Made by a program: the position numbers and the translations under genes. Positions 57,876-64,000 of a DNA stretch of 64,000 bases are shown here, in pieces. Source of the DNA: Knoellia sp. Soil729 (lineage in GTDB: Bacteria > Actinomycetota > Actinomycetes > Actinomycetales > Dermatophilaceae). The stretch covers positions 29,550 to 93,549 of the forward strand of contig NZ_LMSA01000002.1 in assembly GCF_001427985.1 (NCBI RefSeq). The letters run 5' to 3'. Positions within the stretch are counted from its first letter, which is position 1. The number at the start of each line of letters is the position of its first letter. The notes under the pieces were generated by a model that saw only the letters and a program-made list of their open reading frames with translations, was not told where the DNA came from and made no database searches.

Positions 57876-58037
57876 CTAGGGAGTCGCCGACTCCGTCGGG
57901 TTCGGGCGGGTTCGACGCCGGGCGTTGGCGATGAGGACGATGTCGGGGTCGACCTTGTCCTCGCCACCGCGCAGCCGGATGAGCAGCTTGGCGGACTCGA
58001 TCTGGTCACGGGTGACCTTGACGATGCGCTCAGTCAT
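57876..58037 (-). CDS. Short conserved-looking basic protein, 53 residues
   Basis: ATG at 58035-58037 follows GAGGAG at good distance, and the frame reads TERIVKVTRDQIESAKLLIR, then VDPDIVLIANARRRTRP. The codon pattern is normal for the window. It overlaps the upstream 143-residue gene by 8 bases. Not recognised; no motif assigned. Confidence 0.65.
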   Translation of the reverse strand: MTERIVKVTRDQIESAKLLIRLRGGEDKVDPDIVLIANARRRTRPNPTESATP

Positions 58038-58461
58038 GTGCGGCTCCTCTCGCTGCCTCATCTCCATCATCCTCCACAACCCGGACGTCGTCCACGGCCA
58101 TTCCCTGGGCGCCGAGGCCGACCTCGTCACCCTCCTGGTCGAACCGGGCGTGCGCGAGCAGGACGTCCTCCAGGAGCTGGCGGTCCTCCGGCGAGGTGAG
58201 ATCGCTGTCGACCAGCGCCGCGAGCACGATGCGGCCGAACTGGCGGCGGCGGAACGAGTCGTCCGAGTTGAGGTCGGCCAGGGCCGCGGTGAAACGTCGC
58301 CCCCACTCCTCGCGGGCACTGGCGCGCTCACGCTGGTGGAGATCGTCGGCCGCCGCACTCGCCTGCGCCTGGGTGTCGCGTCGCGCGGCGTAGAAGCTCG
58401 CCCCCGAACCGACCGCTGCCCCGACGAAGGCGAGGATCGCCGGCCACCACTCCCCTGTCAT
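58030..58461 (-). CDS. Hypothetical membrane-anchored protein with charged helix
   Basis: A 143-residue protein with one N-terminal hydrophobic segment (WWPAILAFVGAAVGSGASFYAARR). A charged, probably coiled helix follows (ASAAADDLHQRERASAREEWGRRF), then an acidic C-terminus. ATG at 58459-58461; an ATG four codons upstream is possible. It is coupled to the 53-residue gene. Not recognised. Confidence 0.65.
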   Translation of the reverse strand: MTGEWWPAILAFVGAAVGSGASFYAARRDTQAQASAAADDLHQRERASAREEWGRRFTAALADLNSDDSFRRRQFGRIVLAALVDSDLTSPEDRQLLEDVLLAHARFDQEGDEVGLGAQGMAVDDVRVVEDDGDEAARGAAHD

Positions 58462-58525
58462 GGCTCCCAGCATGCCAAGGCGCGCCGACAGCCGCTCGGT
58501 CGGCGCGCGGCATACGGTGTGCCCC

Positions 58526-59284
58526 GTGAGCATCGATCCCGGGTGGCCGGTCGGCCTGGCGTGCGTTGCGCTCCTCGCACTGACGTTGGTCATGTATGCC
58601 GTGGGGCGGCTCCCGCACGCCGGCTCCACCCTCGTCGCGGCCGGGCGGGCGGTCCTCCAGCTCGGGGTGGCGGCCCTGGTCATCGCCGCCGTGGCCCAGA
58701 ACCTGCTGCTCTCGGTGCTGCTGCTCTGCTTCATGTTCGCCGTCGCGGTGTTCACGACGACGCGACGGGTCGAGGCCGAGCCGGCATGGCCGTGGGCGAC
58801 GGCGGCCATGCTCGCCGGGCTGCTGCCGGTCGTGGCGATCATCCTGGGAACGCGGACCGTGCCGCTCGAGGGCATCGCCCTCATCCCCGTCGTCGGCATC
58901 GTCCTGGGCAACACGATGAACGGCCACACGCTGGTGGGGCGTCGCGCGTTCGCGGCGCTGCGTGAGGAGACGGCCCAGTACGACGCGGGGTTGTCCATCG
59001 GGCTGACGAGGGCACAGTCCATCGACGAGATCGTGCACCGGCGCCTGCCCGAGGCCCTCATCCCGGGGCTCGACCAGGTCCGGACCGCTGGCGTCGTGAC
59101 GCTTCCCGGAGCCTTCATCGGCGTGCTGCTCGGTGGCGGCTCGCCCGCCCAGGCCGCCGCTGCCCAGGTGCTCGTGCTACTGGGGATCATGGCCGCCCAG
59201 ACCACGACCGCAGTGGTGGCGGGCCGACTCATCCGCTCAGCGCGGCTGCTGCCCGAGGACCTGCACGCCCGCCTGCGCCCCTAG
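58526..59284 (+). CDS. FetB-like ABC exporter permease (UPF0014)
   Basis: A 252-residue inner-membrane protein with seven or so helices of the FetB/YbbM family. It includes IPVVGIVLGNTMNGHTLVGRRA and VVTLPGAFIGVLLGGGSPAQAAAAQVLVLLGIMAAQTTTAVVAG. E. coli FetB with ATPase FetA exports iron and improves oxidative-stress resistance. No FetA-like ATPase gene is adjacent, so it is an orphan permease here. GTG 58526-58528; an octamer CGGCATAC lies 10 bases upstream. Confidence 0.85.
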   Translation: MSIDPGWPVGLACVALLALTLVMYAVGRLPHAGSTLVAAGRAVLQLGVAALVIAAVAQNLLLSVLLLCFMFAVAVFTTTRRVEAEPAWPWATAAMLAGLLPVVAIILGTRTVPLEGIALIPVVGIVLGNTMNGHTLVGRRAFAALREETAQYDAGLSIGLTRAQSIDEIVHRRLPEALIPGLDQVRTAGVVTLPGAFIGVLLGGGSPAQAAAAQVLVLLGIMAAQTTTAVVAGRLIRSARLLPEDLHARLRP

Positions 59285-59308
59285 CCGGGCTCGGCAGGCC
59301 GCACCAGG

Positions 59309-59382
59309 CGGTTCACGAACCCTGACGTCACTCGCAGACCGGGTCGTTCAGGCTCGCGAGCCACCGTGAGGTTCGTGAGCCG
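59309..59382. terminator. Nested inverted repeats between convergent fetB-like and trmD genes
   Basis: Arms of 13 bases (59309-59321, CGGTTCACGAACC, and 59370-59382) match at 12 positions, and a 12-base perfect palindrome GGCTCGCGAGCC sits inside at 59351-59362. The gap lies between two converging stops, so a bidirectional terminator is likely. Confidence 0.65.
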
Positions 59383-59407
59383 TTTCGTGCACGCCCGCGC
59401 GGTGTGG

Positions 59408-60598
59408 TCATTCCGGCGCGCCGGTCGCCGCCCTGCGCTTGGTGAGGTCGACCGTTCCGGGGAACTCACCCTCGCCGGGGCGGATGCGGTAGCCGGCCTT
59501 CTTGTACATGCGCAGGTTCTCCGTGCTCTTCGCACCGGTGTTGAGCCAGTAGGTGCGCACGTCCTCGGAGGCCAGCGACTCGGCATACGCGAGCAGCTCC
59601 CGTCCGAGCCCACGTCCCTGGAGATAGGGCGCGATCATGAGGCGGCCGATCTGCCACGTCGCCTCCTGCGTGGGGTGGCGCCGGACCCGCAGTGAGGCGA
59701 GCAGCTGCCCGTCCTTGCGCCAGACCCGGGTGTCCCATTCCTGTATGCCGTCGCGCACCGTCTCGAGGTCCTCCTCGCCTGCGCCGAACATGCCGTAACG
59801 CGCGAACTCCGGCGCCCAGCAGGCGCGCGTGAGCACCTGGAGGTCCGGGGCGTCCGCCGGCGTCGCCACCCGCTCCTCGAGCTGGCTCAACGCCGACGCC
59901 GCAGCGGTCGGTGGCAGGAGGTCGGGGCGGCGCTCGGCGGTGCGCTGGACCCGCTGCTCGTGACGCCACGCCGCGATGGCCCGGTGGTTGCCGCTGAGGA
60001 GGACCTCGGGCACGGCGCGCCCCTCCCACTCGGCAGGCTTGGTGTAGACGGGGTACTCGAGGAGGCCGTCCTCGTGCGACTCCTCGACGAGGGACTCGGC
60101 GTTGCCGAGAACTCCCGGCAGGAGGCGTGCCACGGCCTCGACCATGGCGAGGACCGCGACCTCGCCACCGTTGAGGACATAGTCGCCGAGGGACAGGACA
60201 CGCACGGGCATCCGCTCGCCGGCCCACTCGTAGACGCGCTCGTCGATGCCCTCGTAGCGCCCGCAGGCGAAGGCGAGCCAGGGTTCGTCGGCGAGCTCGC
60301 GCGCGACCTGCTGCGTGAAGGGCTCGCCACCGGGACCAGGGATGACGAGAGTCGGCACGGCCGCACTGCGCTGCGCGGCAACGTGGTCCAGCGCCTCTGC
60401 CCAGGGGCCCGGCTTCATGACCATGCCCGCTCCCCCGCCGTAGGGGCTGTCGTCGACCGTGCGGTGCCTGTCGTGCGCGAAGTCCCGCAGGTCGTGCACG
60501 TGAAGCTCGAGCAGACCCTCGCGGCGGGCCTTGCCGATGAGGGAGAGGTCGAGGGGCGCGAGGTACTCGGGGAAGATCGTGACGACGTCGAGTCTCAT
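59408..60598 (-). CDS. trmD: tRNA (guanine(37)-N1)-methyltransferase TrmD fused to a GNAT domain
   Basis: Residues 1-235 are TrmD, which methylates G37 next to the anticodon. They show [56 protein letters not shown] and the trefoil-knot AdoMet site. A linker and an acetyltransferase domain follow (about 245-390), with [25 protein letters not shown] (acetyl-CoA loop) and [18 protein letters not shown]. The stop codon comes only after the GNAT part. Typical TrmD is about 240 residues, so this is a real domain addition. Confidence 0.93.
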   Translation of the reverse strand: MRLDVVTIFPEYLAPLDLSLIGKARREGLLELHVHDLRDFAHDRHRTVDDSPYGGGAGMVMKPGPWAEALDHVAAQRSAAVPTLVIPGPGGEPFTQQVARELADEPWLAFACGRYEGIDERVYEWAGERMPVRVLSLGDYVLNGGEVAVLAMVEAVARLLPGVLGNAESLVEESHEDGLLEYPVYTKPAEWEGRAVPEVLLSGNHRAIAAWRHEQRVQRTAERRPDLLPPTAAASALSQLEERVATPADAPDLQVLTRACWAPEFARYGMFGAGEEDLETVRDGIQEWDTRVWRKDGQLLASLRVRRHPTQEATWQIGRLMIAPYLQGRGLGRELLAYAESLASEDVRTYWLNTGAKSTENLRMYKKAGYRIRPGEGEFPGTVDLTKRRAATGAPE

Positions 60599-60612
60599 GC
60601 GTGCTGCCGCTC

Positions 60613-61164
60613 TCAGGTCTCGTCGAGGTCGAACAGGCCGGCGGGTGCGTCGACCACGACGTGACCTGCCTCGGTGTCGACCTCGGTGACGATCGCCTCG
60701 ACGAACGGGACCAGCGCCTCGCGGCCGTCGCTCAGGCGCACCTCCAGCAGGTCCTGCACGGCCCCCACCACGAGGCCGGTGACCTCCCCGAGGACAGCGC
60801 CGTCGGGGTCCCGGACGCTCAGCCCCACGAGGTCGTGCTCGTACCAGCCGTCGTCATCGGCGTCCGCGTCCTCCTCCACGGTGTCGAGGTCGAGGAACAG
60901 GCGGGTGCCGCGCAACGACTCGGCCCCCGTGCGGTCCGGGATCTCGGCGAACCCGAGCAGCCAGACCTCGCGGTGCTTGCGCGCGGTGGACAGGGTGAGC
61001 TGCCTCGGGACGCCGGTGCCGGGCTGCGCCTCGGTCTCGAAGAGGGTGCCCGGGGCGTAGCGGCTCTCGGGGTCGTCGGTGTGCGTCTGGACCGTCACCT
61101 CACCGCGCAGCCCATGGGGCTTGCCGATGCGGGCAACGAGGAGCGAGTCGGTGGTGCGAGCCAT
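60613..61164 (-). CDS. rimM: 16S rRNA processing protein RimM
   Basis: 30S maturation factor acting on the 3' domain with S19. The 183-residue product has the N-terminal domain [19 protein letters not shown] and the C-terminal PRC-barrel ([32 protein letters not shown]). ATG at 61162-61164 follows GAGAGGAT. It lies between the KH gene and trmD. Confidence 0.95.
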   Translation of the reverse strand: MARTTDSLLVARIGKPHGLRGEVTVQTHTDDPESRYAPGTLFETEAQPGTGVPRQLTLSTARKHREVWLLGFAEIPDRTGAESLRGTRLFLDLDTVEEDADADDDGWYEHDLVGLSVRDPDGAVLGEVTGLVVGAVQDLLEVRLSDGREALVPFVEAIVTEVDTEAGHVVVDAPAGLFDLDET

Positions 61165-61255
61165 GGGACAGATCCTCTCAGGGGCCGGGCAGACGAACGC
61201 GCCGCCCCACGAGGGACGGCGCGTTCGATGCCCGACGGCTGTGCTGCTGCTGCGC

Positions 61256-61498
61256 TCAGCGCACCCGGTCGGTGTCGACGATGTCGATCCGCACGGGGCG
61301 ACCACCGGAGAGGGCGGTCAGCACCGTGCGCAGGGCACTGGCGGTGCGGCCGGAGCGGCCGATGACGCGACCGAGGTCGTCGGGGTGGACCCGGACCTCG
61401 ATGATCTCGCCGCGACGGAGCTCCTTGCGCTGCACCGCGACGTCGTCCTTGTGGTCGACGATCCCGGTGACGAGGTGCTCCAGCGCCTCCTCGAGCAT
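61256..61498 (-). CDS. khpA: KH-domain RNA-binding protein KhpA (YlqC)
   Basis: An 80-residue single KH domain. The RNA-binding loop GRVIGRSGRTASAL is at about 43-56. KhpA with KhpB binds many small RNAs and mRNAs in Gram-positive bacteria. ATG lies 2 bases after the rpsP stop. The rpsP-khpA-rimM-trmD-rplS order is standard. Confidence 0.94.
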   Translation of the reverse strand: MLEEALEHLVTGIVDHKDDVAVQRKELRRGEIIEVRVHPDDLGRVIGRSGRTASALRTVLTALSGGRPVRIDIVDTDRVR

Positions 61499-61500
61499 GG

Positions 61501-62073
61501 TCAGGACCCAGCCTTGGCGTCGTCGCCTGCGGCGGCGTCGGTGCTCTCGGTGGCCGCAGCGGTGTCGGCGCCCTCTGCGGGCTCCTGCGCGTGCTCGGTG
61601 GTCGCGGCGCTGGAGTCGGTGTCGGCCGCCGGAGCGGTCTCCTCGGCCGTGTCCTCAGCCTTGGGGGCGTCGGCCTTGGGGGCCTCGTCCTTGGGGGCGT
61701 CAGCCTTCTTGGCCGCCTTCTTCTTGGCGGTGGTGGCGCCCGAGGCGTCATCGCCCCCGGACTTGCCGGCGGCGGCAAGAGCGGCCTCGTAGAGGTCCTT
61801 CTTGTTGGCCTTGGGCTCGGCGACCTTGAGGGTGCCCTCGTCCATGATCTTCAGGAGAGCGGCGACGGCCTCGGTCGGCTGAGCACCCTTGGAGCGCCAG
61901 TGATTGGCGCGCTCCATGTCGATCTCGATGAGCGACGGCTCCTGGTTGGGGTCGTACTTGCCGATCTCCTCGATGGCCCGGCCATCGCGCTTGGTGCGCG
62001 AGTCCATGACGACGACGCGGTAGATGGCGGTACGGATCTTGCCCATACGCTTGAGACGGATCTTGACGGCCAC
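61501..62073 (-). CDS. rpsP: 30S ribosomal protein S16
   Basis: Early-binding 30S protein. GTG at 62071-62073 opens [23 protein letters not shown], and the body ends near residue 90. A Lys/Ala then Asp/Glu/Ala-rich tail brings it to 190 residues, about twice the E. coli length. Actinobacterial S16 proteins often have such tails. The 264 bases upstream (62074-62337) carry palindromic repeat copies. Confidence 0.96.
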   Translation of the reverse strand: MAVKIRLKRMGKIRTAIYRVVVMDSRTKRDGRAIEEIGKYDPNQEPSLIEIDMERANHWRSKGAQPTEAVAALLKIMDEGTLKVAEPKANKKDLYEAALAAAGKSGGDDASGATTAKKKAAKKADAPKDEAPKADAPKAEDTAEETAPAADTDSSAATTEHAQEPAEGADTAAATESTDAAAGDDAKAGS

Positions 62074-62245
62074 GTGTGTGGTCTCGCTTTCAGTTGTGGG
62101 CACGGCCAGACCGCGGGAGCAAACACGCGGGGTACCGAACGGCCCGGGGTAGGCATCCAGCCGACATCAGCGCCAGCCAGAAGGTGTACAGCGGACCATT
62201 CTGCCAGACCGCGCGCGGTGCGCCGAACCGGCGGACGCGGCTCCC

Positions 62246-62278
62246 CGGCATACCGGGAAGAGCCGGCGGCGTATGCCG
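62246..62278. repeat. Inverted pair of over-represented octamers upstream of rpsP
   Basis: CGGCATAC at 62246-62253 and GTATGCCG at 62271-62278 form an inverted pair 17 bases apart; the first lies in its own CCCGG...CCGGG palindrome. The second is also the left end of the family 1 repeat. Confidence 0.6.
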
Positions 62279-62306
62279 GCCCACGCCGAGCGTGGGACCC
62301 GCGCCC
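62269..62306. repeat. Family 1 repeat copy between rpsP and a membrane protein gene
   Basis: About 35 of 38 bases match 33372-33409 inside dxr, with the same CCCACGC-GCGTGGG inner hairpin (62280-62286 and 62290-62296) and differences almost only in its 3-base loop. The right outer arm is missing here. The repeat lies 32 bases before the + strand gene. Confidence 0.85.
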
Positions 62307-62337
62307 ACCCTTGCGAGTGTGCGTCACCGCGAGGACG

Positions 62338-62781
62338 ATGAGTGCCATGCCGCTGCTCCTCGGCCTGTGGACGCTCACCGGTCTCGCCTGGGTCCTCACC
62401 TTCATGGGGATGTTCTCGATCGGCATCTTCGTCCTGCCCGTGGCGGTGGGTCTGCTCGTCCTCTCGATCGTGCGGACCGTGCAGCGACCGGGCTGGTGGC
62501 CCGCCCTGGCAGGGCTGGGGGTGGCGCTGTCGGTGGGTGTCGCCTGGCTCGGCTGGACCTTGGCCAGTGCCGGGCCCTCGCAGCTGTCGTGCTCCGGGTC
62601 CTCGGACGGCCCGACCGTCTGCACGTCCGGTGGCAAGGTCATCGACCCGGACGCGGTCGACTGGGCCGTGGCCACTCCGTCCTTCGTCATGGCGGGCGTC
62701 ATCGCACTCGTGTCGGTGGTCGGCTATGCCCTGCTCGCGGCGCGCAGCACCCGCGCGAGCGCGGCCATCGTGGGCAGGTAG
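62338..62781 (+). CDS. Small integral membrane protein, unknown function
   Basis: A 147-residue protein with four hydrophobic segments (about 5-27, 30-48, 53-75 and 116-135). A short extracytoplasmic loop with two Cys (LSCSGSSDGPTVCTSG) may form a disulfide. ATG 62338-62340 follows GAGGA. Its 3' end overlaps the converging phosphotransferase gene by 58 bases. Not recognised. Confidence 0.72.
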   Translation: MSAMPLLLGLWTLTGLAWVLTFMGMFSIGIFVLPVAVGLLVLSIVRTVQRPGWWPALAGLGVALSVGVAWLGWTLASAGPSQLSCSGSSDGPTVCTSGGKVIDPDAVDWAVATPSFVMAGVIALVSVVGYALLAARSTRASAAIVGR

Positions 62782-63707
62782 TCCGCGACCGCCTCCCTGA
62801 CCTCCCCGCGAGCCTGTTCGCGCCTCGCGGGCAAGGCGCTCGTGTCGAGCGCAAGACGGATCTGGCTGGCGAGGAAGTTGGTCTCGGCGCACAGCACCAT
62901 GGCGAAGTCCTCGACGCCGGCGACCACTCCCGGACCGGCCGCGGCGCGGTAGGCCCTCGTGGTCACGGCAACGGCGCCCTCGTCGACGTCGTCGCCGAGC
63001 ACGTGCCACTGCACGAGCGTCTTGGCCAGCTCGCGCGAGGGCTGCAGTGGCCCGCAGTCCTCCCAGTCGAGGGCACGCAGGCTGCCATCCGGGCCGAGGA
63101 CCACGTTGTCGGGATGCAGGTCGCAGTGGCCGAGGACGAAGGGACCTGCAGGCCGGCCGGCCCGCCGCACGACCTCGGCGTATGCCGTGAGGTCACCCAG
63201 TCGGGCCGCGAGCGCTCCGTGCCACGCCTGCCCGTGTGACCTCTGCACGAGCTCGGCCCAGGCCTGCGCCGAAGGCATCGTGGAGTGCCAGTCCCTCGGC
63301 GGCTCGACCGTCGTCGGACCGGCGCGGTGTAGCTGTGCGACAAGGGTGCCCAGCTCGCCGGCCACCTCGGAGGTACGGTCGGTGACCGGCGTCCCGGCGA
63401 CCCAGTGGCTCACGCGCGCGCTGCCACCGCCCAGCTCGGCGGGGACGTCCCTGACGAGGTGGCCGTCCGAGGTGGCGACGTGCGTGGGCACCTCCACGCC
63501 CTGCATGGCGAGCTGGTGCAGGAGCGCAGCCTCCCGCCGAACGGCCGCCGCGTCGAGCGCCCGGAAGGGCCGCTTGACCGCGAAGTCCCGCCCCGCGACC
63601 GACAGGTGCCAAACGTCGCCGTCGGCGCCACGTCCCCCGACCCGCGACGTGATCGTGCCTGTCCCCAAGCCGAACTCGGACCGGACCCACTCAGCGAAGG
63701 CGTCCAC
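62724..63707 (-). CDS. Aminoglycoside-phosphotransferase-like kinase-fold protein
   Basis: A 327-residue APH-family protein. The N-lobe has FAVKRPFRALDAAAVRREAALLHQL (ATP Lys and helix C Glu), the catalytic loop FVLGHCDLHPDNVVL, and the metal-binding LRALDWEDCGPLQPSREL. Substrates of chromosomal APH-like proteins vary (choline, homoserine, antibiotics) and none can be named here. GTG at 63705-63707; a CGGCATAC octamer sits 1 base upstream. Confidence 0.82.
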   Translation of the reverse strand: MDAFAEWVRSEFGLGTGTITSRVGGRGADGDVWHLSVAGRDFAVKRPFRALDAAAVRREAALLHQLAMQGVEVPTHVATSDGHLVRDVPAELGGGSARVSHWVAGTPVTDRTSEVAGELGTLVAQLHRAGPTTVEPPRDWHSTMPSAQAWAELVQRSHGQAWHGALAARLGDLTAYAEVVRRAGRPAGPFVLGHCDLHPDNVVLGPDGSLRALDWEDCGPLQPSRELAKTLVQWHVLGDDVDEGAVAVTTRAYRAAAGPGVVAGVEDFAMVLCAETNFLASQIRLALDTSALPARREQARGEVREAVADYLPTMAALARVLRAASRA

Positions 63708-63725
63708 GCGGCATACCTCGTCCTG

Positions 63726-64000
63726 TCACCAAGGACTGGGTTCGTAGTCCTTGACGAAGGCTCCGTAGAGGTCCTCGCCGGCCTCGCCTCGCACGATCGG
63801 GTCATAGACGCGGGCGGCGCCGTCGACGAGGTCGAGCGGTGCGTGCCACCCCTCGGCGGCGATGCGCAGCTTCTCGTGATGGGGACGCTCGTCGGTGATC
63901 CAGCCGGTGTCGACCGCGGTCATGAGGATGCGGTCGGTCTCGAACATCTCCCCCGAGCTGGTGCGGGTGAGCATGTTGAGCGCGGCCTTGGCCATGTTGG
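63726..64000 (-). CDS. Short-chain dehydrogenase/reductase, C-terminal part (5' end outside window)
   Basis: About 91 residues are visible. They start NMAKAALNMLTRTSS, the helix after the catalytic Tyr-x-x-x-Lys whose Lys is in NMAKAAL, then DTGWITDERPH, the usual PGxxxT region with changes. The protein ends VKDYEPSPW. The N-terminal NAD(P)-binding half lies beyond 64000. Substrate unknown. Confidence 0.78.
   Translation of the reverse strand, partial: NMAKAALNMLTRTSSGEMFETDRILMTAVDTGWITDERPHHEKLRIAAEGWHAPLDLVDGAARVYDPIVRGEAGEDLYGAFVKDYEPSPW

Overview
The window is about 70 % G+C and carries the conserved actinobacterial block truB-rbfA / infB-ylxR-nusA-rimP / proS / ispG-rip1-dxr / cdsA-frr-pyrH-tsf-rpsB / xerC-dprA-comM-yraN / rnhB-lepB-rplS-trmD-rimM-rpsP, nearly all on the minus strand. 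This is the order of the homologous block in Mycobacterium. Alanine-rich tails on ribosomal proteins, frequent GTG starts and ATGA/GTGA stop-start overlaps fit a free-living actinobacterium. A Micrococcales/Intrasporangiaceae-like host is my inference; no rRNA is present to confirm it. No tRNA, rRNA, insertion sequence, prophage or CRISPR array was seen.

Layout. 1-7.6 kb: translation/transcription core (truB, rbfA, infB, ylxR, nusA, rimP), with a DUF4262 gene lodged between infB and rbfA. 7.7-19.1 kb: a ferritin-like lipoprotein, a kinase-fold antibiotic phosphotransferase, a CitAB/DcuSR-like two-component system facing a dicarboxylate carrier, a DUF255 protein, a PhzF enzyme, and a three-gene membrane flavin electron-transfer module (ferric-reductase-like protein, FMN-binding protein, ApbE). 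19.2-29.7 kb: a DUF222-HNH gene broken by an amber codon, a kinase-TauE-HAD-proS operon, an exporter, an alkyltransferase-like repair protein, a DUF559 protein flanked by matching palindromes, and small enzymes. 29.7-36.6 kb: the MEP-pathway genes ispG and dxr around the intramembrane protease rip1, a thioesterase, a barnase/barstar-type pair and an aldehyde dehydrogenase. 36.6-49.3 kb: LOG protein, copper monooxygenase lipoprotein, rlmN, cdsA-frr-pyrH, tsf-rpsB, a second exporter, an AlkD glycosylase, an aminotransferase and an M23 peptidase. 49.3-64 kb: DUF3152 protein, xerC, the competence-type genes dprA and comM, yraN, rnhB, two signal peptidases, rplS, trmD fused to a GNAT domain, rimM, a KH protein, rpsP and accessory genes.

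The most unusual signal is not a gene. The octamer CGGCATAC (or GTATGCCG) occurs about 48 times by my hand count, roughly twenty times the number expected from base composition. It shows no strand bias. About one third of copies lie in the roughly 6 % of the window that is intergenic, and four inverted pairs form hairpins, two of them right behind infB and tsf. Inside genes it forces rare codons (TAT for Tyr, GCA for Ala, even ATA for Ile). Density, intergenic enrichment and terminator use resemble the DNA uptake sequences of Neisseria and Haemophilus.

Three families of short palindromic repeats are also dispersed here. One copy sits in frame inside dxr and another inside nusA, each with a close second copy in an intergenic region; the third family brackets the DUF559 gene. 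Three intergenic regions carry pairs of DnaA-box-like sites spaced 29-30 bp apart.
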